NCBI RefSeq assembly: GCF_014042165.1
Contig: NZ_JACDZE010000001.1
Coordinates: forward strand, 1,324,595 to 1,388,594
DNA: 64,000 nt
Direction of reading: 5' to 3'
Origin: Moheibacter lacus
Lineage (GTDB): Bacteria > Bacteroidota > Bacteroidia > Flavobacteriales > Weeksellaceae
Shown here: positions 26,643 to 33,841 of the stretch, in pieces
Position numbering within the stretch: position 1 is the stretch's first letter
Layout: every line of letters starts with the position of its first letter
Notes under the pieces: generated by a model
Databases searched by the model: none
The model's input: only the letters and a program-made list of their open reading frames with translations
What the model was told of the DNA's origin: nothing
Made by a program: the position numbers and the translations under genes

Positions 26643-27050
26643 ATGAAATATGTAAAAATAGGCCTCATCATGCTATTTGGTGGGGCTTTTTTGTTTTATT
26701 ATTACAACTTCAATCCATCTGATCATTCAGAGCCATTTCTTTCTTGTCCTTCCAAATCCATTTTTGGTCTGAATTGTCCGGGTTGTGGTTCTCAGCGGTT
26801 GATTCATAATTTATTGCATCTGAATTTTTCAGAAGCCTTTCGGTACAATCCTTTGCTTTTTATTCTTTTACCTTTTGTAGCTTATATTTCTTGGACGATG
26901 GTTTCCAATTTGTTTTTTGGAACCAAAATCCGTGTGAAAATCTTGTACCAGAATTGGTTTGTTTATCTGCTTTTTGGGACGATTATTTTGTACGGAATCT
27001 TAAGAAATCTCCCTTGGTATCCGTTTACTTTATTGGCACCGCCGGATTGA
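26643..27050 (+). CDS. DUF2752 family membrane protein
   Basis: 135-residue protein with the family motif CPSKSIFGLNCPGCGSQRLIHNLLHLNFSEAFRYNP: a CPGCG knot before a conserved helix. Three hydrophobic segments (about 5-22, 70-92, 105-125). Function unknown. Its ATG lies one base after the stop of the CD225-like gene; together they look like a small-membrane-protein operon. Confidence 0.88.
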   Translation: MKYVKIGLIMLFGGAFLFYYYNFNPSDHSEPFLSCPSKSIFGLNCPGCGSQRLIHNLLHLNFSEAFRYNPLLFILLPFVAYISWTMVSNLFFGTKIRVKILYQNWFVYLLFGTIILYGILRNLPWYPFTLLAPPD

Positions 27051-27074
27051 GTGGTTGAGTGGGAGAGTGATTGA
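27051..27074. repeat. Short degenerate tandem repeat GTGRKWGA
   Basis: Three 8-base units, GTGGTTGA, GTGGGAGA and GTGATTGA, in a row between two converging genes. Low complexity; nothing else recognised in this small gap. Confidence 0.4.
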
Positions 27075-27108
27075 GAAAAATCGTACTTTTGACTTCGTAT
27101 ATCAACTT

Positions 27109-27597
27109 TTAATTTCTTCTTTCGTAGCGCACAAACGAATAATCAAATTCATTTTTCTCATCCTTTTCAAATCTTTCTCTCGAAACTTCCTTCCAAATCT
27201 TTTCATCGATTTCAGGAAATCTTGTGTCGCCTTCAAATTCCTGATGAACTTCTGTAATTTCAAGAAAATCAGCGAATTTCATCGATTGTTTATAAATGTT
27301 TCCACCACCAAGGATAAAGATTTCATCGTCAAATTCTTTTGCTTTTTTGATGGCTTCTTCTAAAGAATTCGAAGTAAAAACACCTACTTCTTTCCATTCC
27401 TCGTTTCTGGTAATCACGATATTGGTTCTATTTGGAAGCGGTTTTCCAATCGATTCATAGGTTTTTCTTCCCATCAAAATCGGATGTCCGGAAGTGAGCG
27501 ATTTGAACCGTTTTAAATCGGATGACAAATGCCAAATCAATTGATTTTCATTTCCGATGACGTTATTCTCTGCTTTGGCGACGATAATGGTAATCAC
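27109..27597 (-). CDS. folA: Dihydrofolate reductase
   Basis: Reduces dihydrofolate to tetrahydrofolate. 162 residues. Conserved ITIIVAKAENNVIGNENQLIWHLSSDLKRF, catalytic acid in the Trp-His-Leu-Ser-Ser-Asp region, GHPILMGRKTYESIGKPLPNRTNIVITR and IFILGGGNIYKQ. The start is taken as GTG at 27597, directly before the conserved first strand; the alternative TTG at 27630 lies inside a palindrome. Separated from thyA by two genes on the same strand; pairing of folA with thyA is common. Confidence 0.94.
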   Translation of the reverse strand: MITIIVAKAENNVIGNENQLIWHLSSDLKRFKSLTSGHPILMGRKTYESIGKPLPNRTNIVITRNEEWKEVGVFTSNSLEEAIKKAKEFDDEIFILGGGNIYKQSMKFADFLEITEVHQEFEGDTRFPEIDEKIWKEVSRERFEKDEKNEFDYSFVRYERRN

Positions 27598-27619
27598 GAA
27601 TTTTAATATTTGAAAGTGA

Positions 27620-27640
27620 AGCCCCTCCAAAGGAGAGGCT
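27620..27640. repeat. Palindrome AGCCCCTCC-AAA-GGAGAGGCT between pepN-like gene and folA
   Basis: Near-perfect inverted repeat (one mismatch) without a T run on the coding side; it could weaken read-through from the aminopeptidase gene into folA or be a short dispersed element. Confidence 0.45.
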
Positions 27641-27648
27641 TGAAAAGT

Positions 27649-30189
27649 TTATTTTAATGCATCTTTTGTGTCGGTCAACAATTGGATTTGCTCTTCCAAA
27701 CCTTTTGATGGCGCAGTTTGATTGGCTTTGACTTTGAGTGAAATAGCTTGGTCCAATAAATTTCTGAACATCATCCCCAAACTTGGATTTTCTTTTCCAT
27801 AATATTTATAAACCTGTTTGTAAAGCGAAGCTACTTTTTGTGTTGATTTCATATCGTCAGAACCCAAAACCCAAGCAAATCCAGGTTCCAATTTCGTGCC
27901 CAACGCTGGATCTTCATATTTCGTAAACAAATAAAAGGCAACGGATTCTGCCGCAACATTTAATTTGGAAGTATCATTGTTGGCCATCCAAATCGGTAAA
28001 AGTTCTGCAATCAATTCAGGATTGGTCGCCAAAACTTCATCTGAAAGTTTGGCCAATTCTTGCGTTTTTGTTGGGTCTAAACGTAAAACTCCAGATGCTG
28101 AAGCAGCTTGAACACTGAAAGATTGGCTTTTTAGTCCATTTTGGAAAACACCTAAATCCGATTCACCCATTTCGTTTAATTTGTTCAAAGCAGCTGCCTG
28201 CACTTTGGTTTTCGGATCAGCATTTGCCAATTTTTTTAAGATTGAATTCGCTTTGCTTTTCACTTTCGCATCTTTACCATCCAATTTGTTGATCGCAAAA
28301 ATCCGAATGCCTTCATAAGAATCATTCAATGCTGAAACCAAAGTGTTCAATGCAGTTTCATTGGTTGCTTGTGCATTTGCCAAGTTCTCCAATGCCAAAA
28401 GTCTTGAGGTAAATTCATCTTTTGCAACTTTATATTGAGCGGCAAAAGCTTCAGTCGATTTGGTTTCCTTGATATCGCACAGAATGTCTTGGTTAGCATT
28501 TGGAATCACAACGTCCGGTGATTTGGAAGCATCAAATTCAAAACTATTTTCTTTCTTTTTGGCTACCCAAACGTTTTGACGACTTGCTTTTCCGTCAATC
28601 ACAACATCGATTGCAAATGGGAATTCAAATAATTTGGATTGAGTTTGAACGAGCGTAACTTTTACCTTTTTGGTCGAAGCATTATAATCATAGGCAATGT
28701 TCAACTGCGGATGCCCGTTTCCGAAATACCATTGGTCAAAAAACCAATTCAAATCACGTCCACTCACAGCTTCCATCGCCAATCGGATTTGGACTGCTTC
28801 TGCTGTTCCGTATTCGTAATCATGTAAATATTTGCTCAATCCACCAAAAAATGCTTCGTCACCCAAATAACTTCTCAACATATGCAAAACGCCCTTTCCA
28901 CCTTTGTTGTATGAAACGCCATCAAACATATCTTCTCTGGCTTCATAATGTACACGAACTAAATTTTTGTTGAAATTATTGGGATCCATTTTATAGCCTT
29001 GAAGGTCATCATATCGATCTTCTTCGGCTTTGTCTTTTCCGAATTTATGTTCAAACCAAAGGTATTCGGAGTAATTGGCAAGTGATTCATTTACAGTCAA
29101 ATTTCCCCAACTTTCGGTCGTCACCAAATCTCCAAACCAATGGTGAAACAATTCGTGTGCAATGGTTCCTTCCCAAGTATTTTCATCGATGAGTTGTCCG
29201 GGTTTTTGTTGAACCCCTTCTGCAAAAATCACGGCAGTAGTGTTTTCCATCGCACCACTCACATAGTCTCTGGCAGAAATTTGATGGTATTTGTTCCATG
29301 GAAATTCATATTTCAACAAATCTGAAAAGAAACCGATCATTTCTGGCGTATTCCCAAAAATTTGTTTGGCATAAGGTTCATATTCGTGTTCTACATAATA
29401 ATTTACTTCCAAATTTTTCCATTTGTCTTTTACGATCGCATAATCACCAATTCCTACAAAAAACAAATATGGCGCATGTTTTTGTTTGAAATTCCAATAG
29501 TCGGTTCTCGTTCCGTCGGAATTTTTGGTTTGTTTTTCCAATTTCCCGTTGGAAAGCGTGATGTATTTATCTGGAACGGTCAGGTACATTTCCTGCGAAG
29601 TTTTCTGGTTGGGTTTGTCTATGGTCGGAAACCAACAAGAAGAAGATTCGGTTTCGCCTTGTGTCCAAACTTGAGTTGGTTTGTCCGGATCGGTTCCTTG
29701 CGCATTGATGAAATACATTCCTTTTGCATCGGTAATCGCCGCACTTCCGGCTTGTTTCACTTCATTGGGACGAGCGGTATATTTGATGTAAAGGGTATAT
29801 TCTTCGTTTCTTTTGTAGGTTTTATCGAGGTCGATGAATAGTTGTTGATCGTCGTTGGTAAATTTTAATTTGGATTTTGCATTTCCTTTTACCAATTCCA
29901 CGTCGTGAATCAACATTGCTTTCGCGTCCAAAGTCAATTTATTGGTTGAATAAAAATGTGGTTTTAAGGTAATCCAGGCTTCGCCGTTTACTTGCTCTTT
30001 TTCCCAGTCAAATTTCAAATCCAATTTGGTGTGAACCAAATCATGAATTTTTTCCGCTTCCGCCCGGTAGACTTCCGATTTGTTGGATTGATTTTCTTTG
30101 TAACTCGGTGGCAAAGCGTCTTTGACTTGCGCTAATGAAATAGTTGAAATAAAAAGAAGGGAGGCAAGGCCGAATAATTGGTTTTTCAT
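27649..30189 (-). CDS. M1 family zinc aminopeptidase, exported
   Basis: 846-residue metallopeptidase (gluzincin). Signal peptide about 1-20 (TISLAQ). Exopeptidase motif GAMEN at 312-316; zinc site HELFH at 345-349 with the third ligand Glu368 in NESLANY. A HEAT-like C-terminal half (about 590-846) follows. Predicted periplasmic or surface cleavage of N-terminal residues from peptides. Same strand as folA (downstream, 19-bp gap after its palindrome). Confidence 0.92.
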   Translation of the reverse strand: MKNQLFGLASLLFISTISLAQVKDALPPSYKENQSNKSEVYRAEAEKIHDLVHTKLDLKFDWEKEQVNGEAWITLKPHFYSTNKLTLDAKAMLIHDVELVKGNAKSKLKFTNDDQQLFIDLDKTYKRNEEYTLYIKYTARPNEVKQAGSAAITDAKGMYFINAQGTDPDKPTQVWTQGETESSSCWFPTIDKPNQKTSQEMYLTVPDKYITLSNGKLEKQTKNSDGTRTDYWNFKQKHAPYLFFVGIGDYAIVKDKWKNLEVNYYVEHEYEPYAKQIFGNTPEMIGFFSDLLKYEFPWNKYHQISARDYVSGAMENTTAVIFAEGVQQKPGQLIDENTWEGTIAHELFHHWFGDLVTTESWGNLTVNESLANYSEYLWFEHKFGKDKAEEDRYDDLQGYKMDPNNFNKNLVRVHYEAREDMFDGVSYNKGGKGVLHMLRSYLGDEAFFGGLSKYLHDYEYGTAEAVQIRLAMEAVSGRDLNWFFDQWYFGNGHPQLNIAYDYNASTKKVKVTLVQTQSKLFEFPFAIDVVIDGKASRQNVWVAKKKENSFEFDASKSPDVVIPNANQDILCDIKETKSTEAFAAQYKVAKDEFTSRLLALENLANAQATNETALNTLVSALNDSYEGIRIFAINKLDGKDAKVKSKANSILKKLANADPKTKVQAAALNKLNEMGESDLGVFQNGLKSQSFSVQAASASGVLRLDPTKTQELAKLSDEVLATNPELIAELLPIWMANNDTSKLNVAAESVAFYLFTKYEDPALGTKLEPGFAWVLGSDDMKSTQKVASLYKQVYKYYGKENPSLGMMFRNLLDQAISLKVKANQTAPSKGLEEQIQLLTDTKDALK

Positions 30190-30275
30190 CGAATAAAAAA
30201 TTGAATTGAAATAAATGGGTCGAAAGATAAAGAGAATTGTTACAATAAGAGGTTAAAGGAATATTAAAGCCATAA

Positions 30276-30304
30276 CCTTGTCAAGGTTTGGAACCTTGAC
30301 AAGG
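30276..30304 (-). terminator. REP-like hairpin at the 3' end of the metallo-beta-lactamase gene
   Basis: Perfect 13-bp stem CCTTGTCAAGGTT / AACCTTGACAAGG with loop TGG, starting one base after the lactamase stop. No clear T run on the minus strand, so it may protect mRNA or terminate weakly. Same AACCTTG layout family as hairpins at 24186 and 36298. Confidence 0.6.
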
Positions 30305-30305
30305 C

Positions 30306-31043
30306 TTATTGAAACAATTGAATTGTATAATCCAACAATTCCATTCCGCCGCGTTTTCCGTGTCCGGGAATGACGATTTTCAGATTGGGGTATTTGACCT
30401 TGATTTTTTGAACGGTTTCGGACCAAGCATTTTCATTGGCATCGCCGAGATAGCCTTTGGTGGCGTTCATTTCTTTTATCAAACATCCGCCAAACAAAAC
30501 TTCCTCTTCCGGAAAATAAACCACAATGTTGTCTCGCGTATGACCTTCGCCGAAATAATTCAGATATACTTTTTTATTGCCGACTTTTAGCGTGAATTCT
30601 TTGTCAATGCCATTTTGAGGAATGTTTTTAGTTTCGTTTTTCAACAAATCAATCGTCATTTTGTTGGCATAAGACGGAACACCGATTTTATGAAATTCGT
30701 CCAATCCGCCGATGCAATCTTCATGGAAATGTGTCGCAGTCACAGATTTGATTTTGAAATTTAGAGCTTGCAAAAATTCAATCAATTCTTTGGAACTTTC
30801 TCTATCCGTCGGCGTATCGAAAACCGCCGCTTCGCCATTGTCCACGACAATCATTCCGTTGCAAGGAACTTTACCAAAATCATCGGTTTGCAAATAGGAA
30901 ATGTGCTGGTAAACGTTTTCTGAAAGTTTGATGACGGTTAAATTTTTAGATTCATAAATCGTGTATTGTTTTGTGCTGGGTTGAATTTGTTTGGTGCAAG
31001 AAAAAATAGTAATCAGCAATAATATGAGTGAAATTGGTTTCAT
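30306..31043 (-). CDS. bla: Subclass B1 metallo-beta-lactamase, predicted lipoprotein
   Basis: 245-residue zinc hydrolase of the metallo-beta-lactamase fold with the complete B1 ligand set: His105, His107 and Asp109 in THFHEDCIGG, His168 in GEGHTRDN, Cys187 in GGCLIK and His228 in PGHGK. Lys190 and the GYLGDANENAW segment (B1 substrate-binding Lys and Asn) are present. The leader MKPISLILLLITIFSCTK carries a lipobox with Cys16, so membrane anchoring is predicted, as known for NDM-1. Expected to hydrolyse carbapenems and other beta-lactams; no expression data. No mobile element around it, so it looks chromosomal and intrinsic. Confidence 0.9.
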   Translation of the reverse strand: MKPISLILLLITIFSCTKQIQPSTKQYTIYESKNLTVIKLSENVYQHISYLQTDDFGKVPCNGMIVVDNGEAAVFDTPTDRESSKELIEFLQALNFKIKSVTATHFHEDCIGGLDEFHKIGVPSYANKMTIDLLKNETKNIPQNGIDKEFTLKVGNKKVYLNYFGEGHTRDNIVVYFPEEEVLFGGCLIKEMNATKGYLGDANENAWSETVQKIKVKYPNLKIVIPGHGKRGGMELLDYTIQLFQ

Positions 31044-31079
31044 TTAAAACTCAAAATTTATAATTTAAAATAAAAGAAA

Positions 31080-31874
31080 CTAAACCGCCACTTCTCCTTT
31101 GATATGCGGATGTGGATCATAGTCTTCTAACGTAAAATCTTCAAATTTAAAACTGAAAATATCCTTTACTTCCGGATTGATTTTCATCGTCGGTAATTTC
31201 CTTGGTTCGCGAGTCAACTGCAGATTAATCTGATCGAAGTGATTCGAATAAATATGCGCATCGCCAAACGTATGCACAAAATCACCTTCTTGTAAACCAC
31301 AAACCTGCGCCATCATTTTCAGCAAAAGCGCATAGGAAGCGATGTTGAACGGAACGCCGAGAAAGATGTCCGCACTTCGTTGGTACAATTGCAAAGACAA
31401 TTTTCCATCGGCTACATAAAATTGGAAAAAAGCATGACAAGGCGCCAAAGCCATTTGGTCGAGTTCACCTACATTCCAGGCTGAAACAATTATACGCCTT
31501 GAATCGGGGTTGCTTTTGATTTGTTCAACGGCTTGTTTGATTTGGTCAATGGTTTCGCCGTTTGGTTTCCCCCAGCTGCGCCATTGGTGCCCGTAAACCG
31601 GTCCGAGATTTCCGTTTTCATCGGCCCATTCGTTCCAAATGCGCACACCGTTTTCTTGCAAATATTGGACATTTGTATCGCCATTTAAAAACCAAAGCAA
31701 TTCGTGAACGATGGATTTCAAATGCAATTTTTTGGTCGTCACCATCGGAAATCCTTCCTGCATATCGAAACGCATTTGGTATCCGAAAACACTCTTGGTT
31801 CCCGTTCCGGTGCGGTCTTCCTTAAAACTTCCGTGATCCATCACGTGACGACATAAATCCAAATATTGCTGCAT
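31080..31874 (-). CDS. thyA: Thymidylate synthase
   Basis: Methylates dUMP to dTMP using methylene-tetrahydrofolate. 264 residues, same as E. coli. The catalytic Cys146 lies in [13 protein letters not shown]; the dUMP-binding Arg in [33 protein letters not shown] and [11 protein letters not shown] complete the signature. Located at the start of a minus-strand run thyA, lactamase, aminopeptidase, folA; consumption of folate by ThyA is balanced by FolA. Confidence 0.97.
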   Translation of the reverse strand: MQQYLDLCRHVMDHGSFKEDRTGTGTKSVFGYQMRFDMQEGFPMVTTKKLHLKSIVHELLWFLNGDTNVQYLQENGVRIWNEWADENGNLGPVYGHQWRSWGKPNGETIDQIKQAVEQIKSNPDSRRIIVSAWNVGELDQMALAPCHAFFQFYVADGKLSLQLYQRSADIFLGVPFNIASYALLLKMMAQVCGLQEGDFVHTFGDAHIYSNHFDQINLQLTREPRKLPTMKINPEVKDIFSFKFEDFTLEDYDPHPHIKGEVAV

Positions 31875-31976
31875 ATTTTATGAATTAAATAAGTTGTTTT
31901 TAATTTTTAATGAAGTTTTCAAAGTTCCGATTTTTCATTTGAACTGGCTAATTTAGATATTCACAAATGTTGAAAA

Positions 31977-32300
31977 TTATAGATTTAGGAATTGGGATTC
32001 CGGTTGATGGTTGTTAATTATTTTTCTAACAACGAATTTATCTTGCTTGATTTCAAAAAATATTTACCAAGTTGTCGCTGTGTTTGCTTTGTAAAATGTG
32101 TAGAAACTTCCATGTTGGATTAAATTCTGAGGTGATTTCTTACGAGGGGTATCAGGTAAATCGTTTAGTATGAAATCTAAAATTCGCCCCACATAATCCA
32201 AAGAAAAATCTACAAAACTGAAATATTCTTCTTCAAAAAGTTTAAATATTAAATCATCAAAATAATCCATTACAGATTTTTCAATAATTACTTTTTCCAT
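31977..32300 (-). pseudogene. RelE/ParE-like toxin, broken by an in-frame stop
   Basis: A 108-codon frame starting at ATG 32300 (MEKVIIEKSVMDYFDDLIFKL...) reads a RelE/ParE-type toxin up to a TAA at 32064-32066, immediately after TTW. Translating on gives IFFEIKQDKFVVRKIINNHQ and a further TAA at 31977. In the sister toxin at 13049 this position is TTWYIFFE, so TAA replaces a Tyr codon: a single base change. The remaining 78 residues lack the last strand. It overlaps the antitoxin by 13 nt. Confidence 0.75.
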
Positions 32301-32494
32301 GGATAAGCTTTGATTCTGTTGAAAATTTCTTCTTTAAATTCAGCCACTGTATAACCTTCAGCAAAAGCTTTATCAAAATCAAATTCAACATTATCTTCTT
32401 GATTCAGGATTTTTTCGATTTCATCCAAAACAATTTCGTTTTCTACATTAGAAAGCCTTTCAATTAACTTTGATCTTTTTTCTTGAAATTCCAT
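32288..32494 (-). CDS. Antitoxin-like small protein (type II TA, orphaned)
   Basis: 68-residue acidic helical protein (MEFQEKRSKLIERLSNVENEIVLDEIEKIL, then EFDFDKAFAEGYTVAEFKEEIFNRI, ending YPWKK). Layout parallels the antitoxin at 13360-13557. It overlaps by 13 nt a RelE/ParE-like toxin frame that is broken. With the toxin dead it is an orphan; no independent evidence of function. Lies in the gap between divergent thyA and rlmB. Confidence 0.7.
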   Translation of the reverse strand: MEFQEKRSKLIERLSNVENEIVLDEIEKILNQEDNVEFDFDKAFAEGYTVAEFKEEIFNRIKAYPWKK

Positions 32495-32592
32495 AACGAT
32501 TTGTTTTGAACAAATTTAAGGATTTAATATTTAGATTTTTGGAACATTTTATAACATCAATCATCCCAACACCCTACATCCAACCATTTCCT

Positions 32593-32600
32593 TACCTTTG
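32593..32600 (+). promoter_or_regulatory. -7 promoter box for rlmB
   Basis: TACCTTTG, 4 bases before the rlmB ATG at 32605. Transcription from it would yield an mRNA with almost no leader. Confidence 0.65.
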
Positions 32601-32604
32601 CCCC

Positions 32605-33354
32605 ATGGAAAGAGAAAAAGAATCAGGGATTTTCGGATTGCGTCCGGTGATCGAAGCCATCGAAGCCGGAAAAACAATCGACAAATTATTTGTTCAAAAA
32701 GGATTACAAGGTGAAATTTTTTCCGAACTCCGGAAATTGATTTCACTGTACGAAATCCCGACACAATACGTTCCGGTGGAAAAGTTAAACCGCCTGACCC
32801 GCAAAAACCACCAAGGCGTTTTTGCTTTTCTTTCTCCTATAGAATTTGATTCGATCGAAAACGTTTTGCCGCAAATTTACGAACAAGGAAAAACGCCTTT
32901 TCTTTTGATTCTCGACCGCGTGAGTGATGTTCGGAACTTCGGAGCGATTGCCCGAACGGCAGAATGTGTAGGCGTGGACGCGATTATTATTCCACAAAAA
33001 GGTTCGGCTTCCGTAAATGCTGATGCGGTGAAAACTTCAACCGGTGCTTTGTACAACATTCCGGTTTGTAAAGAACCCAATCTTCGGAAGGTTTTTCAGT
33101 ATTTAAAACAATCGGGAATTCAAATCGTGAGTGCAACAGAAAAAGCAAGTGATTTCATTTACGATGCCGATTATACGGTTCCTACAGCCATTGTGATGGG
33201 AAGTGAAGAAGACGGAATCTCAGATGATTTAATCAAAATTTCCGATCACATTGTCAAATTACCAATGTTCGGAAAAACTTCTTCTTTGAATGTCTCAGTT
33301 GCCTGTGGCGTGTTTTTGTATGAAGTCGTGAGGCAAAGAACGGAATTCAAATAA
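32605..33354 (+). CDS. rlmB: 23S rRNA (guanosine-2'-O-)-methyltransferase RlmB / TrmH family
   Basis: 249-residue SpoU/TrmH knotted methyltransferase. N-terminal substrate-binding domain (IFGLRPVIEAIEAGKTIDKLFVQKG), then a catalytic domain with LDRVSDVRNFGAIARTAECVG, ALYNIPVCKE, IVMGSEEDGI and MFGKTSSLNVSVACGVFLYEVVRQR, the three family motifs. The start is placed at ATG 32605, just after a -7 box; a longer frame beginning at 32506 adds a non-conserved stretch and would be transcribed only in part. TrmH (tRNA) activity is an alternative. Confidence 0.92.
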   Translation: MEREKESGIFGLRPVIEAIEAGKTIDKLFVQKGLQGEIFSELRKLISLYEIPTQYVPVEKLNRLTRKNHQGVFAFLSPIEFDSIENVLPQIYEQGKTPFLLILDRVSDVRNFGAIARTAECVGVDAIIIPQKGSASVNADAVKTSTGALYNIPVCKEPNLRKVFQYLKQSGIQIVSATEKASDFIYDADYTVPTAIVMGSEEDGISDDLIKISDHIVKLPMFGKTSSLNVSVACGVFLYEVVRQRTEFK

Positions 33355-33360
33355 AATAAC

Positions 33361-33368
33361 TAATTTTG
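33361..33368 (+). promoter_or_regulatory. -7 promoter box for the Cys-rich protein gene
   Basis: TAATTTTG, six bases before the GTG start at 33374. Confidence 0.55.
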
Positions 33369-33373
33369 CCATT

Positions 33374-33763
33374 GTGAAAAAATCATTTCAGATACTCACT
33401 ATTTTGTTGGCGATGCTCGTTTTTCTGTCGCCGATGCTTTCATTTGCATCGGTTTTGACTGTGGAAGAGCATCCGTCTGAAATGAGTTGCTGTATGGTGG
33501 ACGATTCAAAAAACAGTGAACAGGATTGTTGTCATGCTGATCAACCCATTTCTACAAAAAATAAATGCGGTGACAATGGTTGTCCTTCTAATGATTGTCA
33601 TTTTCATCAGGTAACGGTTTTTCATATTTATTTCCCTGATAATTTAGAGGAAAAAGAATCTCATTTAATTTCTTCCGAAAAATTAAAATCTGAAAACAAT
33701 AAATCTTTGTTGATTGAAGATTTAAGTTATTCTTTTTGGAATCCTCCGAAATACATTTCTTGA
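33374..33763 (+). CDS. Small exported Cys/His-rich protein (HYC_CC_PP-like)
   Basis: 129-residue protein with an N-terminal signal peptide (about 1-25, LLAMLVFLSPMLSFAS) followed by cysteine clusters SCCMVDD, DCCHADQ, CGDNGCPSNDCHFHQ and a C-terminal WNPPKY. This pattern resembles a Bacteroidota family named for its HYC, CC and PP motifs, which is found beside metal-type TonB receptors. It is followed 78 bases later by the HMA-TonB receptor, so a role in periplasmic metal (probably copper) handling is inferred. GTG start. Confidence 0.65.
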   Translation: MKKSFQILTILLAMLVFLSPMLSFASVLTVEEHPSEMSCCMVDDSKNSEQDCCHADQPISTKNKCGDNGCPSNDCHFHQVTVFHIYFPDNLEEKESHLISSEKLKSENNKSLLIEDLSYSFWNPPKYIS

Positions 33764-33774
33764 TTTTGCGAATC

Positions 33775-33811
33775 TCGAACTTCGATTCCGACGATTCGGA
33801 ACGTAGTTCGA
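33775..33811. other. Hairpin in the gap before the HMA-TonB receptor gene
   Basis: Imperfect inverted repeat TCGAACT(33775-33781) / AGTTCGA (33805-33811) enclosing an ATTCCG / CGGAAC pairing. No T run. Could be an mRNA hairpin between the two genes or part of a small element. Confidence 0.4.
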
Positions 33812-33841
33812 AAAATTTAGTTTAAATTTTAATCAAATGAA

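Noticed and set aside
27055-27363. ORF on the plus strand across folA
   Set aside because: Antisense to the well-supported dihydrofolate reductase gene and without recognisable motifs.
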